A stretch of 42,769 nt of DNA from a virus: the IMG/VR virus record IMGVR_UViG_3300010970_000159, positions 1 to 42,769 of that record; one strand, given 5' to 3'. A model generated the notes under the pieces. That model did not search any database and was not told where the DNA came from. It worked only from the letters and a program-made list of their open reading frames with translations. A program made the position numbers and the translations under genes. Shown here piece by piece: positions 1-6,688 of this stretch. Every line of letters begins with the position of its first letter. Positions within the stretch are counted from its first letter, which is position 1.

Positions 1-471
1 GACCGGTTAGACCAGTATCACCTTGTGGACCTTGAGGACCGGTTAGACCAGTATCGCCTTGCGGACCGGTTAGACCAGTATCACCTTGTGGACCTTGCGG
101 ACCTTGTGGACCTTGTGGACCGGTTAGACCAGTATCACCCTTAAGACCTTGTGGACCGGTTAGACCAGTATCACCCTTAAGACCTTGAGGGCCGGTTAGA
201 CCAGTTAAACCAGTTAAACCAGTGTCGCCTTGTGGACCTTGTGGACCTTGTGGACCTTGTGGACCTTGAGGGCCGGTTAGACCAGTATCACCCTTAAGCC
301 CTTGAGGACCGGTTAGACCAGTATCACCCTTAAGACCTTGAGGGCCGGTTAGACCAGTATCACCTTGAGGACCTTGTGGGCCGGTTAGACCAGTATCACC
401 CTTAAGACCCTGAAGACCCGTAGCACCCGTAGCACCCGTAGCACCCGTAGCACCCGTTAGTCCTTTTGGGC
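1..471. repeat. Collagen-encoding tandem repeats (left end)
   Basis: Tandem units of about 36 bp encode [12 protein letters not shown] on the minus strand, with 9-bp and 18-bp insertions and deletions that always keep the triplet frame. At 419-454 there is a simpler 9-bp array (cgtagcacc, four to five copies) encoding Gly-Ala-Thr. The units are near-identical at DNA level, so unit gain or loss by slippage or recombination is likely. Confidence 0.95.
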
Positions 472-571
472 CAGGAATACCAGTTTCAATTGTTGTAATC
501 GTAGATTCTGAAACTTCAACTGTAGCGATAATTGTTTCTGCTACTTCAATAATTGCATCTTCATTACTCAT
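1..571 (-). CDS. Collagen-like tail fibre, N-terminal part (continues at 42769)
   Basis: This is the first part of a fibre gene cut by the window ends. ATG at 571 overlaps the TGA of the preceding gene (ATGA), so the two are probably translationally coupled. About 30 residues of non-collagen N-terminus, rich in Ile, Glu, Thr and Val, presumably attach to the virion. Then Gly-X-Y triplets run to position 1: first GPKG, then five GAT-type triplets, then the 12-residue unit [12 protein letters not shown] and variants. Reading from position 1 onto 42769 keeps Gly at every third residue and the same frame, giving a protein of about 434 residues if the molecule is circular as shown. Such repeats form trimeric stalks in phage fibres. 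The true repeat number is uncertain because an assembler could have collapsed or cut it. Confidence 0.85.
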   Translation of the reverse strand, partial: MSNEDAIIEVAETIIATVEVSESTITTIETGIPGPKGLTGATGATGATGATGLQGLKGDTGLTGPQGPQGDTGLTGPQGLKGDTGLTGPQGLKGDTGLTGPQGPQGPQGPQGPQGDTGLTGLTGLTGPQGLKGDTGLTGPQGLKGDTGLTGPQGPQGPQGPQGDTGLTGPQGDTGLTGPQGPQGDTGLTG

Positions 572-921
572 CGCGTGACATCCATCTCAAAAGCTATATC
601 GCCTCTTACCCACGTTCTAACAACACCATTTTGGATTGCTTCGATATCAAATACGCCTTTAGATGTTATTTGAGATGTGATGCTTGAGGGAATATGTACA
701 ATTATTCTACCAACGTTTGCCTGGGAACTATCGATTGTTAGTTGGAAAAATGTTTCAGACTTAGCATACGGACGCCATTGCGAAGCCCAAGAAGTCCAAC
801 CATCAGTTACTAGATTCAAAGGCAGACCCGTTGTTTTGCTTGTAAAAACACAAGAAAAAGCCCAGTCATCACCCTTGTAAATAGGAGATAGCATTTTTGT
901 AACATTGATTGGAACTGTCAT
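568..921 (-). CDS. Putative tail or fibre-base beta-sandwich protein
   Basis: 117 residues, RBS AAAGGAG upstream of ATG at 921. The start ([11 protein letters not shown]) followed by alternating polar and hydrophobic strands looks like the N-terminal beta domain of BppU-type baseplate and fibre-attachment proteins. That resemblance is to the general pattern, not a firm family call. The stop overlaps the collagen fibre start by ATGA, so it may attach or cap that fibre. No catalytic motif, signal peptide or membrane segment is visible. It could equally be a small decoration protein. Confidence 0.7.
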   Translation of the reverse strand: MTVPINVTKMLSPIYKGDDWAFSCVFTSKTTGLPLNLVTDGWTSWASQWRPYAKSETFFQLTIDSSQANVGRIIVHIPSSITSQITSKGVFDIEAIQNGVVRTWVRGDIAFEMDVTR

Positions 922-935
922 TTTTTCTCCTTTAA

Positions 936-1295
936 TTAACTACCATAAATACTTGCAAGTGTTACTCCTGCAGCCGCCACAAGCACCAATCCTGCAACTT
1001 CTCGGCCTTTAAGCTTATTAGCTTCTACCCAGTTTTGGTCTCGCGTTTTTTTAGCTTCATAGATTGCTGCTTTGGAGGCGCCGCTTTTTTTAAGTTCTCT
1101 AATTTTTAGATCATCTTTAGTTCTATTAAGACGATTTCCTTTTGGCCCAATTAGTAGGTTTGGAGCCAGTGCTTGTTTTCTTGCCGCGTCTATACTTTGA
1201 GATCTAGCACTTGGGGTTCTATTGCTTCTTCGCCCCCATTTCATTCCCATTTTTCCATAATGGGCTAGAAATTCTTCTGCTTCATCATGTGTCAT
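936..1295 (-). CDS. HYG-tagged small head-region protein with C-terminal membrane segment
   Basis: 119 residues. Residues 9-22 contain LAHYGKMGMKWGRR, the HYGxxGMKWG motif often seen near the end of head-associated proteins of Gram-positive phages. The middle is basic and probably helical. The last 20 residues or so (AGLVLVAAAGVTLASIYG) form one hydrophobic segment. It lies directly downstream of the large terminase gene and resembles the protein at 3069-3413 in tag, size and C-terminal hydrophobic segment. The combination suggests a virion-packaged or ejected protein, but no function is established. Confidence 0.8.
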   Translation of the reverse strand: MTHDEAEEFLAHYGKMGMKWGRRSNRTPSARSQSIDAARKQALAPNLLIGPKGNRLNRTKDDLKIRELKKSGASKAAIYEAKKTRDQNWVEANKLKGREVAGLVLVAAAGVTLASIYGS

Positions 1296-1306
1296 TTTTT
1301 TGCTCC

Positions 1307-3052
1307 TTACTCGAAAGCATCTTTGTTTAGTTTATAAGCGACATATGCATCCATCATAGCAGATACGTTATCGATTTTTTGGTCTTGTCTTTTTTTTAGC
1401 AGTTTTCTATTACCATTTGTATCTTCTAGCGTTATAGCATTACCCATGGCAAAAGACATTAGTGCTTGGTCAAATATCAACATACGTTCGCCAGATAACG
1501 CTTTAAGTTCGCCCAAAGGTACAGATTCGGTCTTAGCACCTTGAATGACTTTCTCAATACCAAATGGTCCATTTTCGCCTTCCCAGCGATTAATAAATTC
1601 TTTAGCATTATAAGGGTCAAATCCAAAAGATCTTACATCATATTCATTATCGGTTATAAATTTTTCAAGATCCTCATAGACTTCCATCATATCAAGAACT
1701 GTACATTCAAGAACCTGTAGACTTCCTTCTCTTAAGAATTCATCATACTTAATACGCATAGCCCCAGGTAGTTTCATTAAAGTTAAAGAACTTATATAAC
1801 TACGCGTTTTTATTCCGAATGAACCATCAGGTAGAGGAAACATAAATGTGAAAGCACAAAAGTCATCTCCTTGTGAAAGGTCAGCACCAAGTGAACACGG
1901 CATACTCCAAAATTCTCTTTTTCTATGAGGAATGGTTTCATCATAGGTAAAGAAATAGGTATACCCTTCCATTGGAATACCAAAACGTTTAGCCAGAATA
2001 TCGTTTCTAGATGCAGGTGCTTTTTCAGCACGTTCTACGTCGAGATGATAGGTTTCATAACTTACTGTTTTTCCTAAATTAGGATTAGCCTTCAACCATG
2101 TCGATGGATCTGAAACTTCTTCAAGTTCGTCAAGTCGATAATAAAAGATTGAGACGTGAGGGTTAATATAGTCGCCCTTAAGAATGTCCATTAGTTCCAT
2201 TTTGATAGTATCTCCAGAACCGTTTCGCACAGTTCCTTCCGAACTCATAGCAACAATTAAATAGTCATCAAGTTTAGATGCACCCTGTTCAATAGCTCCA
2301 ACAACGTCTTCTCTGATGTCTCCAGACAACCATTCATCAATTGTTGAAAAGAATGGTCTAAGACCTTGAAGTTTATTAATAGACATTGGACGAATTTCAA
2401 GAAGCGAACCTGTAAGAAAGTTTTCAATACCCTTTTTAGTAGATGCTAATTTAAGTCTGTTTGCTTTCGATCCAGTTGTGTTCTGTAAAGAACCCTCTGT
2501 TAGAAATTTGAACAATGGTCCACGTGCACGGGTAATTGCTGTTCTAAATGGAGACATAACTTCTTCAGCCTGTTTCATAGTTGGTGCAGTTGTTATCTGA
2601 TGGGTAGTGGCAGTGTTTACATTTAAAAAGTAACTTTGTAGGGCCATTGCATACATTGATTTTGCAGCACCACGTGCAACAATAAGGTACTGCTTACTCA
2701 CTAGTCTTTTTTGTATCATTTTTCGGACATAGTGTCCTCCATGATTATCAGAAGAAGGTTCATAAACACTTCTTTCAACAAAGTAAAACCAACTAAGAGC
2801 AGCTTCAGCCCATAGTCTAAAACTATCGAGTAGATACAAATCTCCACCATCAGTTAGTGTTAATTCGTTTTCACAATATTTTATAAAACCATCGATTGCT
2901 GTTTCGTCGTAGTAAAAATTTGGATTAGCAATCAAGTCGTCAATTCGGTTCATTTCCATAGCAATTTCCTTGCATACTGGAATTTCTCCACGAAGCACTG
3001 CCTCGCGGAATTCTCCATAATATTTAGGCGTTGCTGTATTTGAAAGACTCAT
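1307..3052 (-). CDS. terL: Terminase large subunit
   Basis: 581 residues, the usual length of the Terminase_1 (HK97/P22-like) family. It is the ATP-driven motor and nuclease that packages DNA into the prohead through the portal. Visible parts are a Walker A-like VARGAAKS at about residue 125, Walker B with catalytic acid in FFSTIDEW (about 232-239), the RNase H-like nuclease Asp in GADLSQGDD (about 388), a second acid in FGFDPYNA and a third in KIDNVSAMMDA near the end. A strong RBS (AAAGGAGG) precedes ATG at 3052. An HNH nuclease and a small-subunit-like gene lie upstream, the common arrangement in cos-type Gram-positive phages. Confidence 0.95.
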   Translation of the reverse strand: MSLSNTATPKYYGEFREAVLRGEIPVCKEIAMEMNRIDDLIANPNFYYDETAIDGFIKYCENELTLTDGGDLYLLDSFRLWAEAALSWFYFVERSVYEPSSDNHGGHYVRKMIQKRLVSKQYLIVARGAAKSMYAMALQSYFLNVNTATTHQITTAPTMKQAEEVMSPFRTAITRARGPLFKFLTEGSLQNTTGSKANRLKLASTKKGIENFLTGSLLEIRPMSINKLQGLRPFFSTIDEWLSGDIREDVVGAIEQGASKLDDYLIVAMSSEGTVRNGSGDTIKMELMDILKGDYINPHVSIFYYRLDELEEVSDPSTWLKANPNLGKTVSYETYHLDVERAEKAPASRNDILAKRFGIPMEGYTYFFTYDETIPHRKREFWSMPCSLGADLSQGDDFCAFTFMFPLPDGSFGIKTRSYISSLTLMKLPGAMRIKYDEFLREGSLQVLECTVLDMMEVYEDLEKFITDNEYDVRSFGFDPYNAKEFINRWEGENGPFGIEKVIQGAKTESVPLGELKALSGERMLIFDQALMSFAMGNAITLEDTNGNRKLLKKRQDQKIDNVSAMMDAYVAYKLNKDAFE

Positions 3053-3068
3053 TTGCTAACCCTCCTTT

Positions 3069-3413
3069 CTATCTTGTTACTCGTTTAATTGTTCGTTTTA
3101 CTTCTGATTCAATAGATCGACCAAGTGCGCTATTTCTAAACGCTAGAACACTATTAATAGTTGTACCTAGAGCTAGAACACCAACAACTATTTTTTGGCC
3201 CTTTGATATACCTTTAGGGTTAAGTTCTCTATACTGTCGTTCAAGTTGCATTCGACCAATTGCTTGTTTCAGTTCAGAATCAGAAAGATGATGCGCACCC
3301 TTTTTACGTAAAACACTAACAGCTACATTTTCAGCTGATCTATTATTTCTACGACCCCATTTCATACCCAATTTACCATAGTGAGCAAGAAAATCTTCAG
3401 TTTTATTATTCAT
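3069..3413 (-). CDS. HYG-tagged head-region protein
   Basis: 114 residues starting with a TAATG overlap on the connector gene and an RBS GAGGAGA. Residues 8-22 hold FLAHYGKLGMKWGRR, almost identical to the tag at 936-1295. A helical stretch (LSDSELKQAIGRMQLERQY) follows, then a hydrophobic segment (IVVGVLALGTTINSVLAF) and a basic C-terminal tail. This family is common next to terminase and head genes in Gram-positive phages. Its role is unknown. The tag plus membrane segment suggests a packaged membrane-active or ejection protein. Confidence 0.85.
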   Translation of the reverse strand: MNNKTEDFLAHYGKLGMKWGRRNNRSAENVAVSVLRKKGAHHLSDSELKQAIGRMQLERQYRELNPKGISKGQKIVVGVLALGTTINSVLAFRNSALGRSIESEVKRTIKRVTR

Positions 3414-3754
3414 TAAATTATCTCCTCAGCTTGTGTTTTTAGACGCCATTCATATTCGACACACATTTTTTGTAGTGCATCGATTCCAAATGATGTAGTT
3501 GGTGGATCAAAAGCTAGTTTAACTTTTGCCCAAATATAAGTTTTTACAGACTCGATAGCTGTATTGGTACCAGTAAAATCTGTCCAAATAGCAGTAAAAT
3601 CTGTAATTGAAAAAGGTTGTGCTGGACCTACGCCAAGTTGGTGTAGTGTAGAAAATGTTGAGTTAATGTGCATTATAATATCGGTATCAAATACCTCATA
3701 TTCAGTCGCAATACCTAGCGTTTTTTTAACACTATCAAGAATACTAGCTGTCAT
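3413..3754 (-). CDS. Phage gp6-like head-tail connector
   Basis: 113 residues. The pattern SILDSVKKTLGI ... FDTDIIMHIN ... LHQLGVGP ... YIWAKVKLAFDPP ... YEWRLKTQAE matches small all-helical head-tail connector proteins that sit under the portal. ATG at 3754 overlaps the M23 peptidase stop by ATGA. In most siphoviruses this gene follows the capsid gene. Here it sits in the packaging cluster before the large terminase, a rearrangement worth noting. Confidence 0.75.
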   Translation of the reverse strand: MTASILDSVKKTLGIATEYEVFDTDIIMHINSTFSTLHQLGVGPAQPFSITDFTAIWTDFTGTNTAIESVKTYIWAKVKLAFDPPTTSFGIDALQKMCVEYEWRLKTQAEEII

Positions 3755-4140
3755 TTTTTACCATACGCTTTCTCAGGATCAATCAGTACACCTTTAGCAT
3801 TCATTATACTAAAGTGAAGGTGCGGACCTGTTGAGTTTCCAGTATTTCCAGAAAGACCTATTAAATCGCCTTGCTTAACTTTTTGATTTAGTTTAATCTT
3901 GAATTTACTAAGGTGTAGGTAGTATGACATGGTTCCATCTGGATGTAATAGTTTAATGTTTTTACCATTTGATGGAAGAACGTTAACTCTTACAGCTATA
4001 CCATCTTTAGACGCAGTGACTTTAGTTCCAATAGGACATGGATAATCAGTGCCTGGAAGACCCGATGGTGGTTTTCTTTTTTTGTGATCTGTATACGTTG
4101 CACTAATATACTTAGATGCAATTGGGCGAATGAAATACAT
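3751..4140 (-). CDS. M23-family (LytM-like) peptidoglycan endopeptidase, probable endolysin or virion lysin
   Basis: 129 residues, little more than one M23 domain. Zinc and catalytic residues seen are Asp32 in PGTDYP, His76 in YYLHL and the GPHLHF pair His107/His109. The first zinc ligand usually lies four residues before the Asp (HxGxD), but here that position is Leu. His19 in TDHKK, 13 residues upstream, is the likely replacement, implying a longer loop. There is no signal peptide or wall-binding domain. It cleaves peptide cross-links in cell walls. It may be the only lysin in the genome, though it is far from the holins, so a virion role is the alternative. RBS AAGGAG. Confidence 0.85.
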   Translation of the reverse strand: MYFIRPIASKYISATYTDHKKRKPPSGLPGTDYPCPIGTKVTASKDGIAVRVNVLPSNGKNIKLLHPDGTMSYYLHLSKFKIKLNQKVKQGDLIGLSGNTGNSTGPHLHFSIMNAKGVLIDPEKAYGKK

Positions 4141-4156
4141 TTTGTCTCCTTAAATT

Positions 4157-4564
4157 CTACCAAAGTTTTGTGTCGTTGTATTTTCTTTCTACAAACGGTA
4201 AAGCTAATAAAGTTTTATCGCCATAATGTATAGCGTTATGTGTTTTATGCGTTGTAGATATTAGAAACTCTGGATTTAGAATATCTTCTTCACCGTGTAT
4301 AAGGTCATTTACCGACATGGGATTCATGTGATGAATGATAATTTTATCAAATATCTCATAACCTGCCATAGCTAAATCTAAACCTAAGTCTCTTGCTATT
4401 ACGTGATTTCTAATGTTTTTCCATTGCGTTGATCTATAAAATTGTTGATTCATATATCGATCAAAACCAAAAGTTTCTTTACCAACAGACCCATTTAATC
4501 TTAAATATTCGTATCTTTCTTCAAATGAGTTTAGTCTTACTAGTTTAGAATATGATCTAATCAT
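4157..4564 (-). CDS. HNH endonuclease beside the terminase genes
   Basis: 135 residues from ATG 4564, preceded by GAGGAAG. A TTG three bases earlier is a weaker choice. The HNH core is visible: FYRSTQWKNIRNHVIARD, then DKIIIHHMNPM (the His pair), then FLISTTHKTHNAIHYG (Asn and final His). In cos phages of Gram-positive hosts a terminase-linked HNH protein takes part in cleavage of the packaging site. The gene overlaps the small terminase-like gene by 8 nt, which supports that role over a free homing nuclease. Confidence 0.88.
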   Translation of the reverse strand: MIRSYSKLVRLNSFEERYEYLRLNGSVGKETFGFDRYMNQQFYRSTQWKNIRNHVIARDLGLDLAMAGYEIFDKIIIHHMNPMSVNDLIHGEEDILNPEFLISTTHKTHNAIHYGDKTLLALPFVERKYNDTKLW

Positions 4565-4901
4565 CAAGTTCTTCCTCGTCTACAACAGTGCCTTGATAGC
4601 CACGCATAGCATCGAGTGCATTTGCATATAGTTCTTCGACGCGTTTTGAAGACTCGATAGTATCCGTTCTAGCTTTAAGAAGTTGTTTCTCTAGTACTAG
4701 TTTTTCTTTTTCAATCTGTTCTCTAGTTGTAGCGAGCTTTAAATAATGCGTGATTACCTGTGACGAGGCCGATCCATCAAGAAGTTGTTTCTCAGCAAGA
4801 TCAAAAGCAAGCGATATCATTTGATTTTCTCTAGCCTCTGGTGTAGTGGCTGGAGGACGTCTCTTTTTTTCCGGTTCTTGCTTCTTGCGAGCGGCAGACA
4901 T
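4557..4901 (-). CDS. Terminase small subunit-like protein
   Basis: 114 residues from ATG 4901, chosen because an extended SD (AGGAGGTGAT) ends five bases before it. A GTG nine bases upstream would sit on the SD. The protein starts basic (ARKKQEPEKKRRPP), then LASDLAEKQLL-type helices and a coiled coil rich in Lys and Glu, and ends acidic (VVDEEELDD). Gene order, HNH overlap and this pattern match the small DNA-recognition partner of the terminase in Gram-positive phages. It should bind the packaging site and recruit the large subunit. No clear helix-turn-helix is visible. Confidence 0.72.
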   Translation of the reverse strand: MSAARKKQEPEKKRRPPATTPEARENQMISLAFDLAEKQLLDGSASSQVITHYLKLATTREQIEKEKLVLEKQLLKARTDTIESSKRVEELYANALDAMRGYQGTVVDEEELDD

Positions 4902-4933
4902 GGTAATCACCTCCTAGTTAAAAATTATAAAAT

Positions 4934-5029
4934 GGGAACGTAAGTGTTATTCGCTGCAACAAAGTTGTCTTACGCGTCTTGAAAGGAGCTAGGTAGATGA
5001 ACACCTAGAATTGTAACACTTACGTTCCC
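4934..5029 (-). other. Structured leader closed by a perfect 16-bp inverted repeat
   Basis: gggaacgtaagtgtta at 4934-4949 pairs perfectly with taacacttacgttccc at 5014-5029. Inside are a second stem (ctaggt 4989-4994 with acctag 5003-5008) and a small caac/gttg stem at 4957-4967, so the RNA could fold as a multibranched structure. On the minus strand it is followed by the U-rich run ATTTTATAATTTTT and then the terminase SD. It could be a terminator or attenuator after the phosphoesterase, or a DNA recognition site for packaging. Confidence 0.6.
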
Positions 5030-5044
5030 TGCTAAACGTCTTGG

Positions 5045-6256
5045 TTAGAGTAAAGTCATATTATTGACTTCGCCATTTTTGTGCATAAACACAATGGCAC
5101 CTCGTTTAGCTTCATCTCCAGTTTTGGCTTTCCACCAGTTACTAGAGACTTCAAATGGTGCGCCACAAATAACCCATCGGGTTTTTCGAGTTCTAACACC
5201 GTGTTCATGTTCATGGCCATGTAGCAATATTTGTGCCGCTCCTGCTGGTTGCTGATTAAGAGCTTGCCCAGAGAGCCAGTCCATTGACTTGCCACGTGTC
5301 CATTGATTTCCATGTATAATAGCAATTATGCTACTACCAATTTTTCGCACAATATGGTCTTTGTCTTTCTTAGGTACAAAAATACTGACATGACCATATC
5401 TTTCTTCATTAGTTCGTAGTGCTTCATTTACAGCAATAGCACTCTCAGTAGCGTAACCATCATCTGGTCTTGTTTCCACACCATTGTATTTACTACTAGC
5501 TGTATCGTGATTACCGTTTACAACGTCTACTTCTAGTTTTGATACGCCAGCATTAACGAATGAATCAATGGCATACCTAAGTACCCATCTAAACAAACGA
5601 AGTTGTTCTGTAAGTGTCAAAGATTGTCTCCATGTTAAGCGACCGCCTTGACTCGTAGAAAAGCCTTCGATGCAATCGCCTGCGAATGACATCTGAACTT
5701 CTGGCTTTCCATTTTCTTTCCAGTAAACTAACAATTTATCAATACTATCTACAAATTTATCAATTGTTTTTTGAACACCAAGACCCTCGCCTTCGTCATC
5801 GATTTTTCCAAGTTGTAAATCAGCAAACAATATAGACATTGTCTGGTCTTTGTTTTTAGGAAGGATTTTTCTCGATGGATTGCGTTTATTAAATGCTGTA
5901 ATTAGTTCGTTAAGATCAATGTAGCCGTTAATGGGCTCAACTGCAAACTTATACCAAAAGGTTGGTTTAGTTACAGCATCTTCGCCTTGTTTTTTTCTAG
6001 TCCATCCATGTGTTTGATGTCGAATTTCAACAAGACGCACTCTATAGCCTTCTGGAACAATACCACCTTGATCGGTAATAAATTTTCTAATAAGTTTATC
6101 GGATTTTCCTCGCAAATCAATATCGGTTGTTGCTTGTATTAGTGATTGATTTGTGTCGTGTGGTAGATACTCGGTTGCAAAGGTCGTTGTACCTTTAGGA
6201 GGAACGTAATTGTCTGGTTGTTGGATTAACTCGTTTACTTTTTTGTTTAGTCCCAC
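5045..6256 (-). CDS. Calcineurin-like metallophosphoesterase (Mre11/SbcD-like)
   Basis: 403 residues from GTG 6256, with GGGAGG nine bases upstream. Metallophosphatase motifs appear in order: FADLQLGK (about residue 148), SFAGDCIEG (about 192), VNGNHDTA (about 247), IIHGNQW and LLHGHEHEHG. The first motif has Gln where most members have His (DxH to DxQ), a change I recognise from phage relatives. The likely role is a metal-dependent DNA nuclease or end-processing enzyme. An extra N-terminal region of about 135 residues is not recognised. It is the first gene after the GC-rich noncoding island. Confidence 0.85.
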   Translation of the reverse strand: MGLNKKVNELIQQPDNYVPPKGTTTFATEYLPHDTNQSLIQATTDIDLRGKSDKLIRKFITDQGGIVPEGYRVRLVEIRHQTHGWTRKKQGEDAVTKPTFWYKFAVEPINGYIDLNELITAFNKRNPSRKILPKNKDQTMSILFADLQLGKIDDEGEGLGVQKTIDKFVDSIDKLLVYWKENGKPEVQMSFAGDCIEGFSTSQGGRLTWRQSLTLTEQLRLFRWVLRYAIDSFVNAGVSKLEVDVVNGNHDTASSKYNGVETRPDDGYATESAIAVNEALRTNEERYGHVSIFVPKKDKDHIVRKIGSSIIAIIHGNQWTRGKSMDWLSGQALNQQPAGAAQILLHGHEHEHGVRTRKTRWVICGAPFEVSSNWWKAKTGDEAKRGAIVFMHKNGEVNNMTLL

Positions 6257-6434
6257 TCGGTTATGCCTCCCTTTACTACTAGTATTGTTGAATATAAATA
6301 AGGTCTTACCCTACTTTTTACTCCCCCGGGGCATTTTTTGGGGGCCAGGCGATGCAAAGGGGGGGCCTATTTTGCGAGGACCCCCCTCTCCCCTTTAACA
6401 TTTTATTTAGTAATTTAATATAGATTATTATTTT
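6257..6434. other. Intergenic region with GC-rich island, cos or packaging-site candidate
   Basis: 178 bases without a gene. Flanks are very AT-rich, but 6322-6397 is sharply GC-rich, with runs of C5, G4, G5, G7, C6 and C4. The G and C runs can pair into two hairpins (ccccc/ggggg at about 6323-6346, ggggggg/cccccc at about 6359-6386), and the G runs could also form a quadruplex on the plus strand. It lies at the start of the packaging gene cluster. A cohesive-end or terminase recognition site is the best guess. A protein-bound regulatory site is the alternative. Confidence 0.5.
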
Positions 6435-6677
6435 TTAAGAATCTGATTTATAAACTTTTCTAAATTGTAAAGTTGCATCTTCTTTAACTATATCATTGAT
6501 CGCGGTTTCAATAGCGGCTTCTTGATCAGCCTCACTTAATTCATCAGAATGATAAGCTATGCGGGCTAACAAAGCACTACTATAGTAACCATTAGTTTCA
6601 TCATAGACACGCCATTCATCAAACTCAGTGAAAGGATTGTAAGGGTTGTCTATTGTTGTTAACATTGTAATAGCCAT
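6435..6677 (-). CDS. Small conserved phage protein (IDNPYNPF-type)
   Basis: 80 residues, RBS GAAAGGA before ATG 6677. The sequence begins MAITMLTTIDNPYNPF and continues with FDEWRVYD, ALLARIA and DELSEADQEAAIETAI. This pattern recurs in phages of Gram-positive gut bacteria, often directly next to the large gene with an HYG start, as here. It is acidic, with no membrane segment or known motif. Function unknown; its fixed place after the RNA polymerase-like gene (12 bp gap) suggests a partner or inhibitor. Confidence 0.8.
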   Translation of the reverse strand: MAITMLTTIDNPYNPFTEFDEWRVYDETNGYYSSALLARIAYHSDELSEADQEAAIETAINDIVKEDATLQFRKVYKSDS

Positions 6678-6688
6678 GATAATCCTTT

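Noticed and set aside
1-471. CRISPR-like look of the short tandem repeats
   Set aside because: Units are multiples of nine bases without unique spacers and translate as Gly-X-Y throughout; they are collagen-coding repeats.
4981-5008. Plus-strand mini-frame (ATG AAC ACC TAG) after an AAAGGAG
   Set aside because: Three codons inside a hairpin on the strand with no other genes; likely chance.
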